From: Ruegeria sp. THAF57
GTDB taxonomy: Bacteria > Pseudomonadota > Alphaproteobacteria > Rhodobacterales > Rhodobacteraceae
Length of the DNA stretch: 64,000 nucleotides
Direction of reading: 5' to 3'
NCBI RefSeq assembly: GCF_903914075.1
Contig: NZ_CAIWNQ010000001.1
Location: 62,001 to 126,000, forward strand
Shown here: piece by piece, positions 55,208 through 63,636 of the stretch
Layout of the letters: each line of letters begins with the position of its first letter
Position numbering within the stretch: position 1 is the stretch's first letter
Position numbers and translations under genes: made by a program
The notes under the pieces: model-generated
Seen by the model: the letters and a program-made list of their open reading frames with translations, nothing else
What the model was told of the DNA's origin: nothing
Database searches by the model: none

Positions 55208-55570
55208 ATGGGACTATTGGGGCAGCCGCTTGGCTACTATGACTACCTGACTTTTCTGGCACTGATACTGCTGCTTGCTGCGGTTATGGGGCTGTTCCTG
55301 TTCCTTATGGGGCTGCCGGGCCGTATCGCCATCAAACGAAACCATCCTCATGCCGAGGCGGTCAAGATCATGGGCTGGATGGGGTTCCTGGCGATTGTAC
55401 CTTGGGTCCATGCCTTTATCTGGGCTTTCCACGATGGAACAACAGTCGATATTCGCCGTATGCCAGACGACGAGCGGGACGCTGTGCGCAAAGAAATCAA
55501 ACGGTTGGGCGGAACACTGACCGACGAATACCGCGATCCGCTTGATCCTGACGAGACGCAGAAGAGCTAA
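55208..55570 (+). CDS. DUF3302 inner-membrane protein (YiaW/YibI-like)
   Basis: A 120-residue protein. TM1 is at about 10-34 and KRNHPHAEAVKIMGW (about 42-56) closely matches the KRNHPHADA segment of E. coli YiaW/YibI. A second helix (about 54-75) and an acidic soluble tail with a coiled-coil look (DDERDAVRKEIKRLGG) follow. AGGAGG lies 6-7 nt before ATG 55208. In E. coli this family is always next to an HlyD-like gene (yiaV or yibH), as here (20 bp). Function unknown. Confidence 0.85.
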   Translation: MGLLGQPLGYYDYLTFLALILLLAAVMGLFLFLMGLPGRIAIKRNHPHAEAVKIMGWMGFLAIVPWVHAFIWAFHDGTTVDIRRMPDDERDAVRKEIKRLGGTLTDEYRDPLDPDETQKS

Positions 55571-55590
55571 GCCAAAGGAACTGAAACACC

Positions 55591-56736
55591 ATGTTTGTCG
55601 CCCTCGGCATTACGCTTTTCTACATCATTTTCGTCTGGTTCATTTTCTTCAAAATGCAATGGCTGCGCTTCAACATCGCCTGGGGCATCGTGTCCTTTTG
55701 GGTGGGCGCACACCTGCTGCTGATCTTCCTTGTTGCTTTGCGGTTCTTTCAGCCGTTTTCCATCGACAGCCATGTTGTCCGCTCGACCATCCAGATTGTC
55801 CCACGCCTGACCGAGCCGACAATCCTGACGGAGGTTTTGGTTGAACCCAACACCGAGGTCAAAAAAGGGGACCCGCTTTATCGTTTCGATGACACCGTTT
55901 TCTCTTTGGAGGTCAAGGAAGCCAACGCGCAACTGGTTGCCGCGCAGCAAAACGCGAAGATCCTTGAACAGGACGTCATCGTTGCTGCCGAAGCCGTAGA
56001 ACGCGCGAACGCCAAGCTGGCCTATTCTCTGACACAGCAAACGCGGTACGAAAATCTTGTTCCCGCGGGCGGCGCGCGACAGGATGAGCTGGATCGCTGG
56101 AACGAGCAGGTCACCGAAGATCAGGCTTCGATAAAGGAAGCCGAAGCGAACCTTGAAAAAGCGGAACTTGCGCTGAATTCTCAGATCGACGGGGTGAATA
56201 CGGGTATCCTGCAAGCGCGGGCACAGTTGGAAAAGGCCGAGTACTTTCTTGAAAACACCACGATTTACGCCCCAGAAGATGGGATGATCGTGTCGCAACA
56301 GGCGCGCCCCGGTCTTGTTGTCGGGGATATTCGTCTAGGTGCGATCGCCAGCTTTGTGACCAAGGATAACCCCTATCTTCTTGCGACTTATCGTCAGCAG
56401 AACCTCAAATTTGTCGAACCCGGTCAAGAGGTCGAGGTCGCGTTGGACCTGTATCCCGGCGAAATCCTTACCGGCAGGGTCGAGGCGATCTGGTGGGCCA
56501 CTCGCCAAGGTCAATACCTGCCATCCGGCCGCCTGCCCGGTTTTGAACTGCCCAAATTGCCGGGTCGCATTGCGGTGCAGATCACGGTCGATCTTCCCGA
56601 CGGCCACACTTTGCCCGCTGGTGGGCACGCTGCTGTGGCGATCTACACAGGCCAGGGCAAAAGTTTTGAGTTCCTGCGACGCATCAATATCCGGCTTTAT
56701 TCCTTCGCCAACTTCATCCGACCACTGGACATCTGA
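55591..56736 (+). CDS. HlyD-family membrane fusion protein (YiaV/YibH-like)
   Basis: A 381-residue periplasmic adaptor with two N-terminal TM helices (about 3-22 and 30-52), as in YiaV/YibH. A lipoyl half-domain (LVEPNTEVKKGDPLYRFDD) follows, then a long coiled-coil hairpin (about 105-210) and the second half (TIYAPEDGMIVSQQARPGLVVG). Barrel strands (VEVALDLYPGEILTGRVEAI) and a hydrophobic C-terminus (INIRLYSFANFIRPLDI) complete it. It should bridge the inner membrane to the NodT-type factor encoded next (11 bp). No ABC, MFS or RND pump is encoded with it. Confidence 0.92.
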   Translation: MFVALGITLFYIIFVWFIFFKMQWLRFNIAWGIVSFWVGAHLLLIFLVALRFFQPFSIDSHVVRSTIQIVPRLTEPTILTEVLVEPNTEVKKGDPLYRFDDTVFSLEVKEANAQLVAAQQNAKILEQDVIVAAEAVERANAKLAYSLTQQTRYENLVPAGGARQDELDRWNEQVTEDQASIKEAEANLEKAELALNSQIDGVNTGILQARAQLEKAEYFLENTTIYAPEDGMIVSQQARPGLVVGDIRLGAIASFVTKDNPYLLATYRQQNLKFVEPGQEVEVALDLYPGEILTGRVEAIWWATRQGQYLPSGRLPGFELPKLPGRIAVQITVDLPDGHTLPAGGHAAVAIYTGQGKSFEFLRRINIRLYSFANFIRPLDI

Positions 56737-56747
56737 GGACGCACAGC

Positions 56748-58310
56748 ATGAACCGGGCCAACTTCCGCAGCAGGATCATCGGGACAGCACTAAGCGCGGC
56801 ATTGCTTGTGGCGTGCACACCAGTTGGCCCCGATTTCGTGCGGCCGAACTCTCCGGTCGTGAAGGAATGGATCGAGGTGAACAGCCCAAGCACAGGGCCC
56901 AGTGGCTTGACCTCGCGCAGCGCCCCCGTGGTCCGCTGGTGGGAGACATTCAACGACCCCACCTTGAACAAGCTGATCGCAGAAGCCTATGCCCAGAACC
57001 TTGACCTGCAAGTGGCAGGTGCCCGCGTTTTGCAGGCCCGCGCGCAGTTGGGTATCGCGTTTGGCGAGCTTTATCCGCAATCACAGGCTATCGGCGGCTC
57101 GATCGAACGGCGTCAAATCAGCGAAAACCTTGGGCCGATTTCGGACATCAACCGGATCATCCCTTTGGATACCGAATTTTCGACCTCGCAAGTCGGCTTT
57201 GATGCACAATGGGAGCTGGATGTCTGGGGGGCACAACGGCGGGGTGTGCAGGCAGCACGATCTAACCTTGCGCTTCAGGTCGCCAACTATGACGACGCCT
57301 TGGTTACTTTGACGGGCGATGTTGCCGCGCTTTACGTCAATATCCGTGCGTTGCAAGAGTCGCTCTCTGTCTCACGTGAGAACATTCAGTTGCAGCAGGA
57401 AAGCGCGAACCTGACCGAACTGCGGTTCAAGAACGGCGTCACGACTGAGCTGGATGTACAGGAGTCTCAAGCGCTGCTGAACAACACCAAGGCTCTGGTC
57501 CCCGCAATCGAAAGCGACTTGCAGCAAACAAAGAACGCGCTGGCGGTGCTGCTGGGCGCGACCCCGTCACGTATGTCCGGCCTGTTGGGAAGTTCTGGCC
57601 GCATTCCGTCCGCTCGGTCCAATGTATCCGTTGGCGTACCGGCAGAGCTTTTGCGGCGCCGCCCGGACGTGCGCGCGGCTGAATTGGCGGCAGCTACGCA
57701 ATCGGCGCAAGTTGGGATTGCTCTCGCGGACCTTTACCCACAGTTTATCTTGTCGGGTTCTATCGGAGTGCAGGCATCGGGCGGCCGCGATTTGTTTTCG
57801 GCGGCCAGCACGACCGGGCTTGCCAATGCCGGGGTGGTCTGGAACGTCCTGAACTATGGCCGGATCAAGAACAACGTCCGCGCGCAGGACGCGGCCTATC
57901 AAGCCCTTATCGCAAATTACCAGAACACTGTCCTGACGGCCTATTCCGAAGTCGAAAGCGCGATGGTCGCCTATTCTCAGTCCCGCAAGCAGGTCGGCTT
58001 TTATGAAAACAGCGTCGCGGCCTCACGCAAGGCGGCTGAGATTGCGGTGGATCAGTACCGCGATGGGGCTGCCAGCTATTCCCGCATCCTGAACACGCAA
58101 ACCGCGCTGCTGCGGTCACAGGCCAATTTGATTGAAGCCAGACAGCAGGTCTCCAGCAATCTGGTCGCAGTCTACAAGGGTCTGGGCGGTGGTTGGCAGA
58201 TTCGTCAGAATCAGGAATTCCTGCCCGAGACCGTATTGGCAGAAATGGCATACCGCACGGATTGGGGCGACCTGCTGCAAGAAGCACCGACTGGGGTCAG
58301 CCTGAATTGA
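56748..58310 (+). CDS. Outer-membrane efflux factor, NodT family lipoprotein
   Basis: A 520-residue TolC-like channel. The lipobox is LVAC with acylated C23. VGPDFVRP is the NodT/OprM signature, followed by RWWETFNDPTLNKLI. Two OEP repeats lie at about 65-265 and 290-480 (RRRPDVRAAELAAATQSAQVG). It would form the exit duct of the HlyD system in its operon and may also serve the RND pump at 47394-51713, which lacks its own. It ends 3 bp from the convergent mprF stop. Confidence 0.94.
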   Translation: MNRANFRSRIIGTALSAALLVACTPVGPDFVRPNSPVVKEWIEVNSPSTGPSGLTSRSAPVVRWWETFNDPTLNKLIAEAYAQNLDLQVAGARVLQARAQLGIAFGELYPQSQAIGGSIERRQISENLGPISDINRIIPLDTEFSTSQVGFDAQWELDVWGAQRRGVQAARSNLALQVANYDDALVTLTGDVAALYVNIRALQESLSVSRENIQLQQESANLTELRFKNGVTTELDVQESQALLNNTKALVPAIESDLQQTKNALAVLLGATPSRMSGLLGSSGRIPSARSNVSVGVPAELLRRRPDVRAAELAAATQSAQVGIALADLYPQFILSGSIGVQASGGRDLFSAASTTGLANAGVVWNVLNYGRIKNNVRAQDAAYQALIANYQNTVLTAYSEVESAMVAYSQSRKQVGFYENSVAASRKAAEIAVDQYRDGAASYSRILNTQTALLRSQANLIEARQQVSSNLVAVYKGLGGGWQIRQNQEFLPETVLAEMAYRTDWGDLLQEAPTGVSLN

Positions 58311-58313
58311 TCG

Positions 58314-60923
58314 CTATTTCGTCAGGCCCCTCAACCCGCCTGAGATAAGGATGTTCACCTCATACAATATTCGGGGGGCCGCCAGACCGCCGGGGCTGGC
58401 CAGATAGTTCGGGCTCCAGTCCGGATCGAATTTCTGTTTGAAGGACCGCAGCCCCTCAAAGTGATAAAACTGTTCACCATGTTCATACACGAACCCACCA
58501 ATGCGGTTCCAGATCGATGCAAGCTGACGGTTTTCGATCCCTGAAAATGGCGCGGCACCCAGCGAAAACCATTGGAACCCCTGCTCTGCCCCCCACGACA
58601 TCATCTCGGCAAACAAGGCGTCCATGACAAAGCTGGGACTGTCGGGTTCATACCGCATCAGGTCCAGTGACAGTTCAGACTTGTGCCCGCCCTGAAACAG
58701 ATTGGCAAACGCAACGATTTCGCCTGTCGCCCCGTTACGCAGAACCGCATGGTCAAAATACGAAAGGTATTCGTCGTCAAACCCACCGAGGGCGAACCCC
58801 TTTTCTTCACCTGCTTTTTGCGCGAGCCAATCATCGGAAATCTTCCGCAACTCGGGCAGAACCGGTGCAAGCTGCTCTTTCGGGATGATTTCGAACACAT
58901 ACCCCTCACGCTCGGCCCGGTTTTTGGCCTGACGGAAGCGTTTGCGCGACTTTCCGTCCAAGGAAAAGTCATTCAGCGGCACACGCGCGACCTCACCGAT
59001 TTTCAGAATCGACAGACCCAGATCAAGAAAAGTCGGCAGGTATTTGGTCGAAACACTGTAAAACGCACAAAGCTTGCCCTCACGATCCGCCATTTCACGA
59101 AGTTGCCAAATCAGTTGCTGGCCGGCGGTCTCATCACCGACAGGCTCGCCCTTGCTGATCAGGGCATTGCCAGTATCGGCGTAGGCCAGAAAAGCGTTTT
59201 CCTCGGGCGACATCAAAAACTGCTTGTCGCCAGTCAATGAGATTTGCGCCTCGGTATCTTCGCTTTCCATCGCCAGACGTTCGACCGCTTTGGGGATCTC
59301 GGTGCGAACTGGTGGTGGAATCTCCCTTCCAAACAGCGTGTTCACAGCAACCACGCCCAAAATAACCGCCACAATCAGGCTGGAGCGCAGGAAACGAGAC
59401 GCGTCACCGTTCCACGCGAACTCCCACCATAGGGAATTTTGATATTCCACGTGGGAATAGGCGAACAAACCGATCCAGAAAATGACCGCCAGCAGGGCAA
59501 TCACACTGACAAGCCATGGGATATTCAACCTGAAAATCGACGCACCGCTGACGCGATAGAATGCGCCTCGGAACATGGCAAGCAAACCGATTGTACCCAG
59601 CATACTAACGGCTTCATGCGTATCCAGGCCCTTGGTCAGCGACGCAAAAAAGCCGACAACCATCAGCAGCATGGCCACGATCCAAGCACGATAGAGTTTT
59701 CGGAACAGCCCGCGCGAGACAAGGATCAACAGAACGCCAACCGCGCTTCCTGCAAGGTGCGACGCCTCGACAAAAGATAAAGGCAAGAAGTCCCGCAGGA
59801 CCCCAAGGTTTTGGCTGCTGGTCGGAAGCGCCCCAGAAACAAGCAGGATCACCCCGGCAACGGCTGACACACCCGCAGCGACCATCGGCACGATGGGGCG
59901 CAGGACGCGGTAAACCCACGTGGCGGCTCCGCCAATTCTGCGACGATGCGTCATGGCAGACGCGACCGCGATTGAAAGGCTGGCGATAGCAAACGGCAGG
60001 AACGTATAAACCAACCGGTACAGCAACAACGCAGCAATGACGTCCGAGCGGCCCGAGGCCCCCAGCCCTGCGATCAGCGTTGCCTCAAACGCGCCTATTC
60101 CGCCCGGAGCGTGGCTTAGAATACCGACCGCGATGGCGCCAATGTACACAGCAAAAAAGAACGGGAAACCGATGCCCAGATCATCTGGCATCAGGACATA
60201 TAGCGTCATGGACGCTCCGAACAGATCACCAATGGCCGCTAGGGTTAGCAATCCGGCCAATTTCCCACCGGGCAGATTGAACCCCAGCCCACCATAGGCC
60301 AGCCTGCGCCCGCCCTTTGCCAACCAAATCAACAACGTCGCAAGGCCGATAAGAAGACCGATACCTATGACAGTTTCGACAGTTTCGTTGATCGGCAGTA
60401 TCTTGGAAATCCCGTCAGGATGAAGGGTCAACAGGCAGCCCAGCAACAAGACCATACCTGACCAGAACGCTATCCACGATGTAGCGATAACACCCGCAAC
60501 CCGCCCAAGGTCCAGTCCAAGTGAGGCATAAATGCGGTACCTGATCGCCGTTCCCGTGATGTAGGAAAAGCCCAAACAGTTCGACACGGCATAACCACAT
60601 GCCCCCGCCATCCCCGCGACGGGCAAGGGAACTTCACCATCCGCCACGCTTTGCACTGCAAAAACGTCGTACATGGACAGGGAAACAAAGCTGAATGCCG
60701 TCCAGCAGACGGCAAAGAACATCAGTTTCCAAGACGTATTCGCCACGTCTGTCTGAACGTCTGACCATTTCACATGCGACGACAGCTCATGCAAAACGAC
60801 CAGCGCGATCAATGTGACCAACACCGGAATTGCGATACGGACCAGAGGTCGCTCAAGAAAACCTGTCGCACGTTCGGCCCAGCGAACCGCCCACAGTTCT
60901 TCGCCTGTGTCCTGCGTCGTCAT
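58314..60923 (-). CDS. mprF: MprF: phosphatidylglycerol lysyltransferase/flippase
   Basis: An 869-residue protein. The N-terminal two thirds hold about 14 TM helices with flippase-type UPF0104 features (SYITGTAIRYRIYASLG, HAPGGIGAFEATLIAGLG). The C-terminal cytoplasmic DUF2156 domain (about 545-869) contains FYSVSTKYLPTFLDLGLSILK, KRFRQAKNRAEREGYVFEI and WFSLGAAPFSGIENR. It adds an amino acid (lysine or alanine) from tRNA to phosphatidylglycerol and flips it outward, lowering the negative surface charge and giving cationic-peptide tolerance. AGGGGA precedes the ATG. Confidence 0.93.
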   Translation of the reverse strand: MTTQDTGEELWAVRWAERATGFLERPLVRIAIPVLVTLIALVVLHELSSHVKWSDVQTDVANTSWKLMFFAVCWTAFSFVSLSMYDVFAVQSVADGEVPLPVAGMAGACGYAVSNCLGFSYITGTAIRYRIYASLGLDLGRVAGVIATSWIAFWSGMVLLLGCLLTLHPDGISKILPINETVETVIGIGLLIGLATLLIWLAKGGRRLAYGGLGFNLPGGKLAGLLTLAAIGDLFGASMTLYVLMPDDLGIGFPFFFAVYIGAIAVGILSHAPGGIGAFEATLIAGLGASGRSDVIAALLLYRLVYTFLPFAIASLSIAVASAMTHRRRIGGAATWVYRVLRPIVPMVAAGVSAVAGVILLVSGALPTSSQNLGVLRDFLPLSFVEASHLAGSAVGVLLILVSRGLFRKLYRAWIVAMLLMVVGFFASLTKGLDTHEAVSMLGTIGLLAMFRGAFYRVSGASIFRLNIPWLVSVIALLAVIFWIGLFAYSHVEYQNSLWWEFAWNGDASRFLRSSLIVAVILGVVAVNTLFGREIPPPVRTEIPKAVERLAMESEDTEAQISLTGDKQFLMSPEENAFLAYADTGNALISKGEPVGDETAGQQLIWQLREMADREGKLCAFYSVSTKYLPTFLDLGLSILKIGEVARVPLNDFSLDGKSRKRFRQAKNRAEREGYVFEIIPKEQLAPVLPELRKISDDWLAQKAGEEKGFALGGFDDEYLSYFDHAVLRNGATGEIVAFANLFQGGHKSELSLDLMRYEPDSPSFVMDALFAEMMSWGAEQGFQWFSLGAAPFSGIENRQLASIWNRIGGFVYEHGEQFYHFEGLRSFKQKFDPDWSPNYLASPGGLAAPRILYEVNILISGGLRGLTK

Positions 60924-61023
60924 GATGTTCCCCTGCTCTCAGGCCCGGCTATGGTCACTCGGGCGTATCTCTACGCTGGGAAACTGTTGCACAATTTCAT
61001 TGAACGTCAAAGCACTACGGGCG

Positions 61024-61452
61024 TCAGACGCGTCCCTTGCGGGTCGAGAGCAGCAGATTGGTTTCAGAACGGGTGATCCCTTCCATCCGCCGAATTTGAA
61101 AAAGGATCTCATCCAATTCGGCCAAGGTTTCGGTCCCGATTTCCGCAATCAAATCCCAGCTTCCGTTGGTCGAATGCACAGCGCGAACCTGCGGCAAAGC
61201 CGCGATCCGCGACATGGTCCGTTCGGTGCCACGACCTTCGATCTCAAGCGTCATCAAGCCTCGAACCGGGCTTTGCGCCACATCTTGCCGGGTCAGCACG
61301 GTAAAACCCACGATTTCACCCGACTGCTTGAGACGCTGCAAGCGGTTGCGCACTGTCGCGCGCGTTACACCCAGCGTTTCGGCAAGCTCTGACAACGACG
61401 CACGCGCATCACGGTGCAAAGCACTGAGCAATCGACCATCCAAATCGTCCAT
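61024..61452 (-). CDS. Lrp/AsnC-family regulator (putative arginine/ornithine catabolism control)
   Basis: A 142-residue one-component regulator. The N-terminal winged HTH (about 1-60) contains LDGRLLSALHRDARASLSEL and VTRATVRNRLQRLKQSGEI. The RAM ligand domain (about 68-140) is complete. It is divergent from arginase and ornithine cyclodeaminase with an 86-bp shared region, so it probably regulates them in response to arginine or ornithine. The function is inferred by context. Confidence 0.9.
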   Translation of the reverse strand: MDDLDGRLLSALHRDARASLSELAETLGVTRATVRNRLQRLKQSGEIVGFTVLTRQDVAQSPVRGLMTLEIEGRGTERTMSRIAALPQVRAVHSTNGSWDLIAEIGTETLAELDEILFQIRRMEGITRSETNLLLSTRKGRV

Positions 61453-61538
61453 ACTTACTTCTCACTTTGTATTGACAGATACCTTTTTGAACACTTTGCA
61501 GTCTATTCGCAACCCGCAACGAGTGATTAGATAGTAAT
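61453..61538. promoter_or_regulatory. Divergent promoter region between lrp-type gene and arginase
   Basis: An 86-bp AT-rich gap. TTGACA at 61472-61477 is a good -35 for the arginase direction, but the -10 around 61495 (TTTGCA) is weak, so an activator may be needed. No SD-like sequence precedes the arginase ATG, so translation may start on a very short leader. Confidence 0.45.
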
Positions 61539-62459
61539 ATGGATACAGGAAACGTAATATTGGTCGGCGCTCCGATGGATGCGGGGAAACGCCGGCAAGG
61601 TTGTCGAATGGGTCCTGACGCTTATCGGGTGGCAGGATTGGAACAGGCTCTGGCAAACTTGGGACATACGGTTCAGGACGTCGGTGACATCCGGGCAGAC
61701 GACACTGACATACCGCCGCATGATCACCTCTTTGCCCTGCCGGAATGCGTGGGCTGGACGCACGCGCTAAGTCGCGTTGCCCAGGAAACCGCGGCAAAGG
61801 GACTGCCTATCTTTATGGGCGGCGACCACGCTTTGTCGATGGGCACGGTCAAAGGCATTTCTGAATATGCCAACGGAATTGACCGGCCCCTTTTTGTGCT
61901 CTGGCTGGATGCGCATAGCGACTTCCACACCCCCGGCAGCACCGACAGCGGCAACCTGCACGGCACACCGGTCGCCTATTTCACCGGTCAGCCGGGTTTT
62001 GATGGCTTTCCGGCGGTAACAGTCCCAGTTCCAACCGATCGCGTTGGCATGATCGGACTACGTTCTGTGGACCCAGCCGAGCGGCAAAGGCTTGAGCAGG
62101 ACAACGCGATGCTGGCCGACATGCGCAGCATCGACGAACATGGAATCAAAGCCCCTCTGATGGCATTCCTTGACAGGGTACGCGCAGCAAACGGAATCCT
62201 GCATGTTTCGCTCGATGTGGATTTCCTCGACCCCTCGATCGCACCGGCCGTCGGCACGACCGTTCCCGGCGGCGCAACCGAACGCGAAGCGCATCTGGTT
62301 ATGGAGCTTCTACACGAAAGCGGCCTTGTGTGCTCATTGGACTTGGTTGAGCTGAACCCCTTTTTGGATGAACGCGGTAGAACCGCAAAACTAATGGTCG
62401 ATCTGGCCGCCTCTTTGCTGGGGCGTCGAATCTTTGACCGCCCGACCCGGAGTTTTTGA
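61539..62459 (+). CDS. rocF: Arginase
   Basis: A 306-residue Mn2+ ureohydrolase that splits L-arginine into ornithine and urea. Metal ligands are in GGDHALS, DAHSDFHTP and SLDVDFLDPSIAP. The start ILVGAPMDAGKRRQGCRMGP is typical of arginase rather than agmatinase. The stop overlaps the ornithine cyclodeaminase start as TGATG. No urease is in the window. Likely controlled by the divergent Lrp-type regulator. Confidence 0.94.
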   Translation: MDTGNVILVGAPMDAGKRRQGCRMGPDAYRVAGLEQALANLGHTVQDVGDIRADDTDIPPHDHLFALPECVGWTHALSRVAQETAAKGLPIFMGGDHALSMGTVKGISEYANGIDRPLFVLWLDAHSDFHTPGSTDSGNLHGTPVAYFTGQPGFDGFPAVTVPVPTDRVGMIGLRSVDPAERQRLEQDNAMLADMRSIDEHGIKAPLMAFLDRVRAANGILHVSLDVDFLDPSIAPAVGTTVPGGATEREAHLVMELLHESGLVCSLDLVELNPFLDERGRTAKLMVDLAASLLGRRIFDRPTRSF

Positions 62460-63502
62460 TGACACAACCCTCTGACAAGGCACTGGTGCCATTTGTTTCT
62501 GTCGACAACATGATGCGATTGGTGCACCACATCGGCGTCGAGCGCATGATCACGCAGATCGCGACCCAGATCGAAGCCGACTTTAAGCGGTGGGAAAGTT
62601 TCGACAAAACACCGCGTATACCTGCACACTCACCGCATGGCGTTATCGAGCTTATGCCAACATCGGACGGTGAGGCCTACGGGTTCAAATACGTCAACGG
62701 TCATCCTAAAAACACGTCAGAAGGGCTGCAAACCGTCACGGCCTTTGGTCTGCTGGCCGACGTGTATACCGGCTATCCCACATTGCTGACCGAGATGACC
62801 CTTTTGACGGCATTGCGAACCGCGGCGACCTCTGCGCTTGTGGGCAGCTATCTGGCTCCGAAATCGGCCAAAACGATGGCTATGATCGGCAATGGTGCTC
62901 AGTCCGAATTCCAATGCCTGGCCTTCAAGGCAATGTGCGGAATTGATACGGTGCGCTTGTATGACACCGATCCAAATGCAACTCAGAAATGCGCCTCGAA
63001 CCTCAAGGCGTCTGGCTTAACGGTCGTCTGCTGCAAAACGCCTGAAGACGCCATTGAGGGTGCTCAGATCATCACCACCTGCACCGCCGACAAGAAGTAC
63101 GCAACAATTCTGACCGATAACATGGTCGGGCCCGGCGTTCACATCAATGCCATCGGTGGTGACTGCCCCGGCAAAACCGAACTGCACCGGGATATCCTGT
63201 TAAGGTCAGAGATTTTCGTCGAATATCCTGAACAAACCCGCATTGAAGGTGAAATTCAGGCGCTTGATCAGGATCACCCCGTTACCGAAATGTGGCAGGT
63301 CATAACAGGTCAAGCGCTGGGTCGACGCGACGACCGGCAAATCACCCTGTTTGACAGTGTCGGTTTTGCAATCGAGGATTTCTCGGCCCTGCGCTACATC
63401 AAAACCGCAATCGACGGGACAGGTTTCTACGAGCCGCTCGATATGCTGGCTGACCCTGACGATCCGCGCGACCTGTACGGAATGTTGATGCGAGCAGGTT
63501 GA
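62459..63502 (+). CDS. Ornithine cyclodeaminase
   Basis: A 347-residue NAD-dependent enzyme that converts ornithine to proline and ammonia. Conserved parts are MPTSDGEAYGFKYVNGHPKN, TALRTAATSALVGSYLAPK, the Rossmann loop MIGNGAQSEFQ, and GGDCPGKTELHRDIL. ATG 62459 is used, with a one-base overlap with the arginase stop; a TTG at 62456 is in frame before it. Together with arginase it gives arginine to proline in two steps. Confidence 0.94.
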   Translation: MTQPSDKALVPFVSVDNMMRLVHHIGVERMITQIATQIEADFKRWESFDKTPRIPAHSPHGVIELMPTSDGEAYGFKYVNGHPKNTSEGLQTVTAFGLLADVYTGYPTLLTEMTLLTALRTAATSALVGSYLAPKSAKTMAMIGNGAQSEFQCLAFKAMCGIDTVRLYDTDPNATQKCASNLKASGLTVVCCKTPEDAIEGAQIITTCTADKKYATILTDNMVGPGVHINAIGGDCPGKTELHRDILLRSEIFVEYPEQTRIEGEIQALDQDHPVTEMWQVITGQALGRRDDRQITLFDSVGFAIEDFSALRYIKTAIDGTGFYEPLDMLADPDDPRDLYGMLMRAG

Positions 63503-63504
63503 TT

Positions 63505-63603
63505 GGGGGCTCTGCCCCCGCCGCCCTGCGGGCGACTCCCCCGGGATATTTAGAGCCAGATGAAGTGCGGGATCCGTTCTTCATCTGGCCAAAAATATCC
63601 CGG
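63505..63603. repeat. Pair of inverted intergenic repeats with GC hairpin
   Basis: GGGGGC-TCT-GCCCCC (63505-63519) is followed by CCGGGATATTTAGAGCCAG then ATGAAG (63541-63565). The same 25-nt element lies inverted at 63579-63603 with three mismatches. The two arms can form a long cruciform or RNA hairpin. A third copy sits at 15151-15172. It lies between the convergent ornithine cyclodeaminase and TRAP genes, so it may end both transcripts. Confidence 0.85.
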
Positions 63604-63636
63604 AGCGCGAGGCAGAGCCTCGCAAAATACAAGTTG

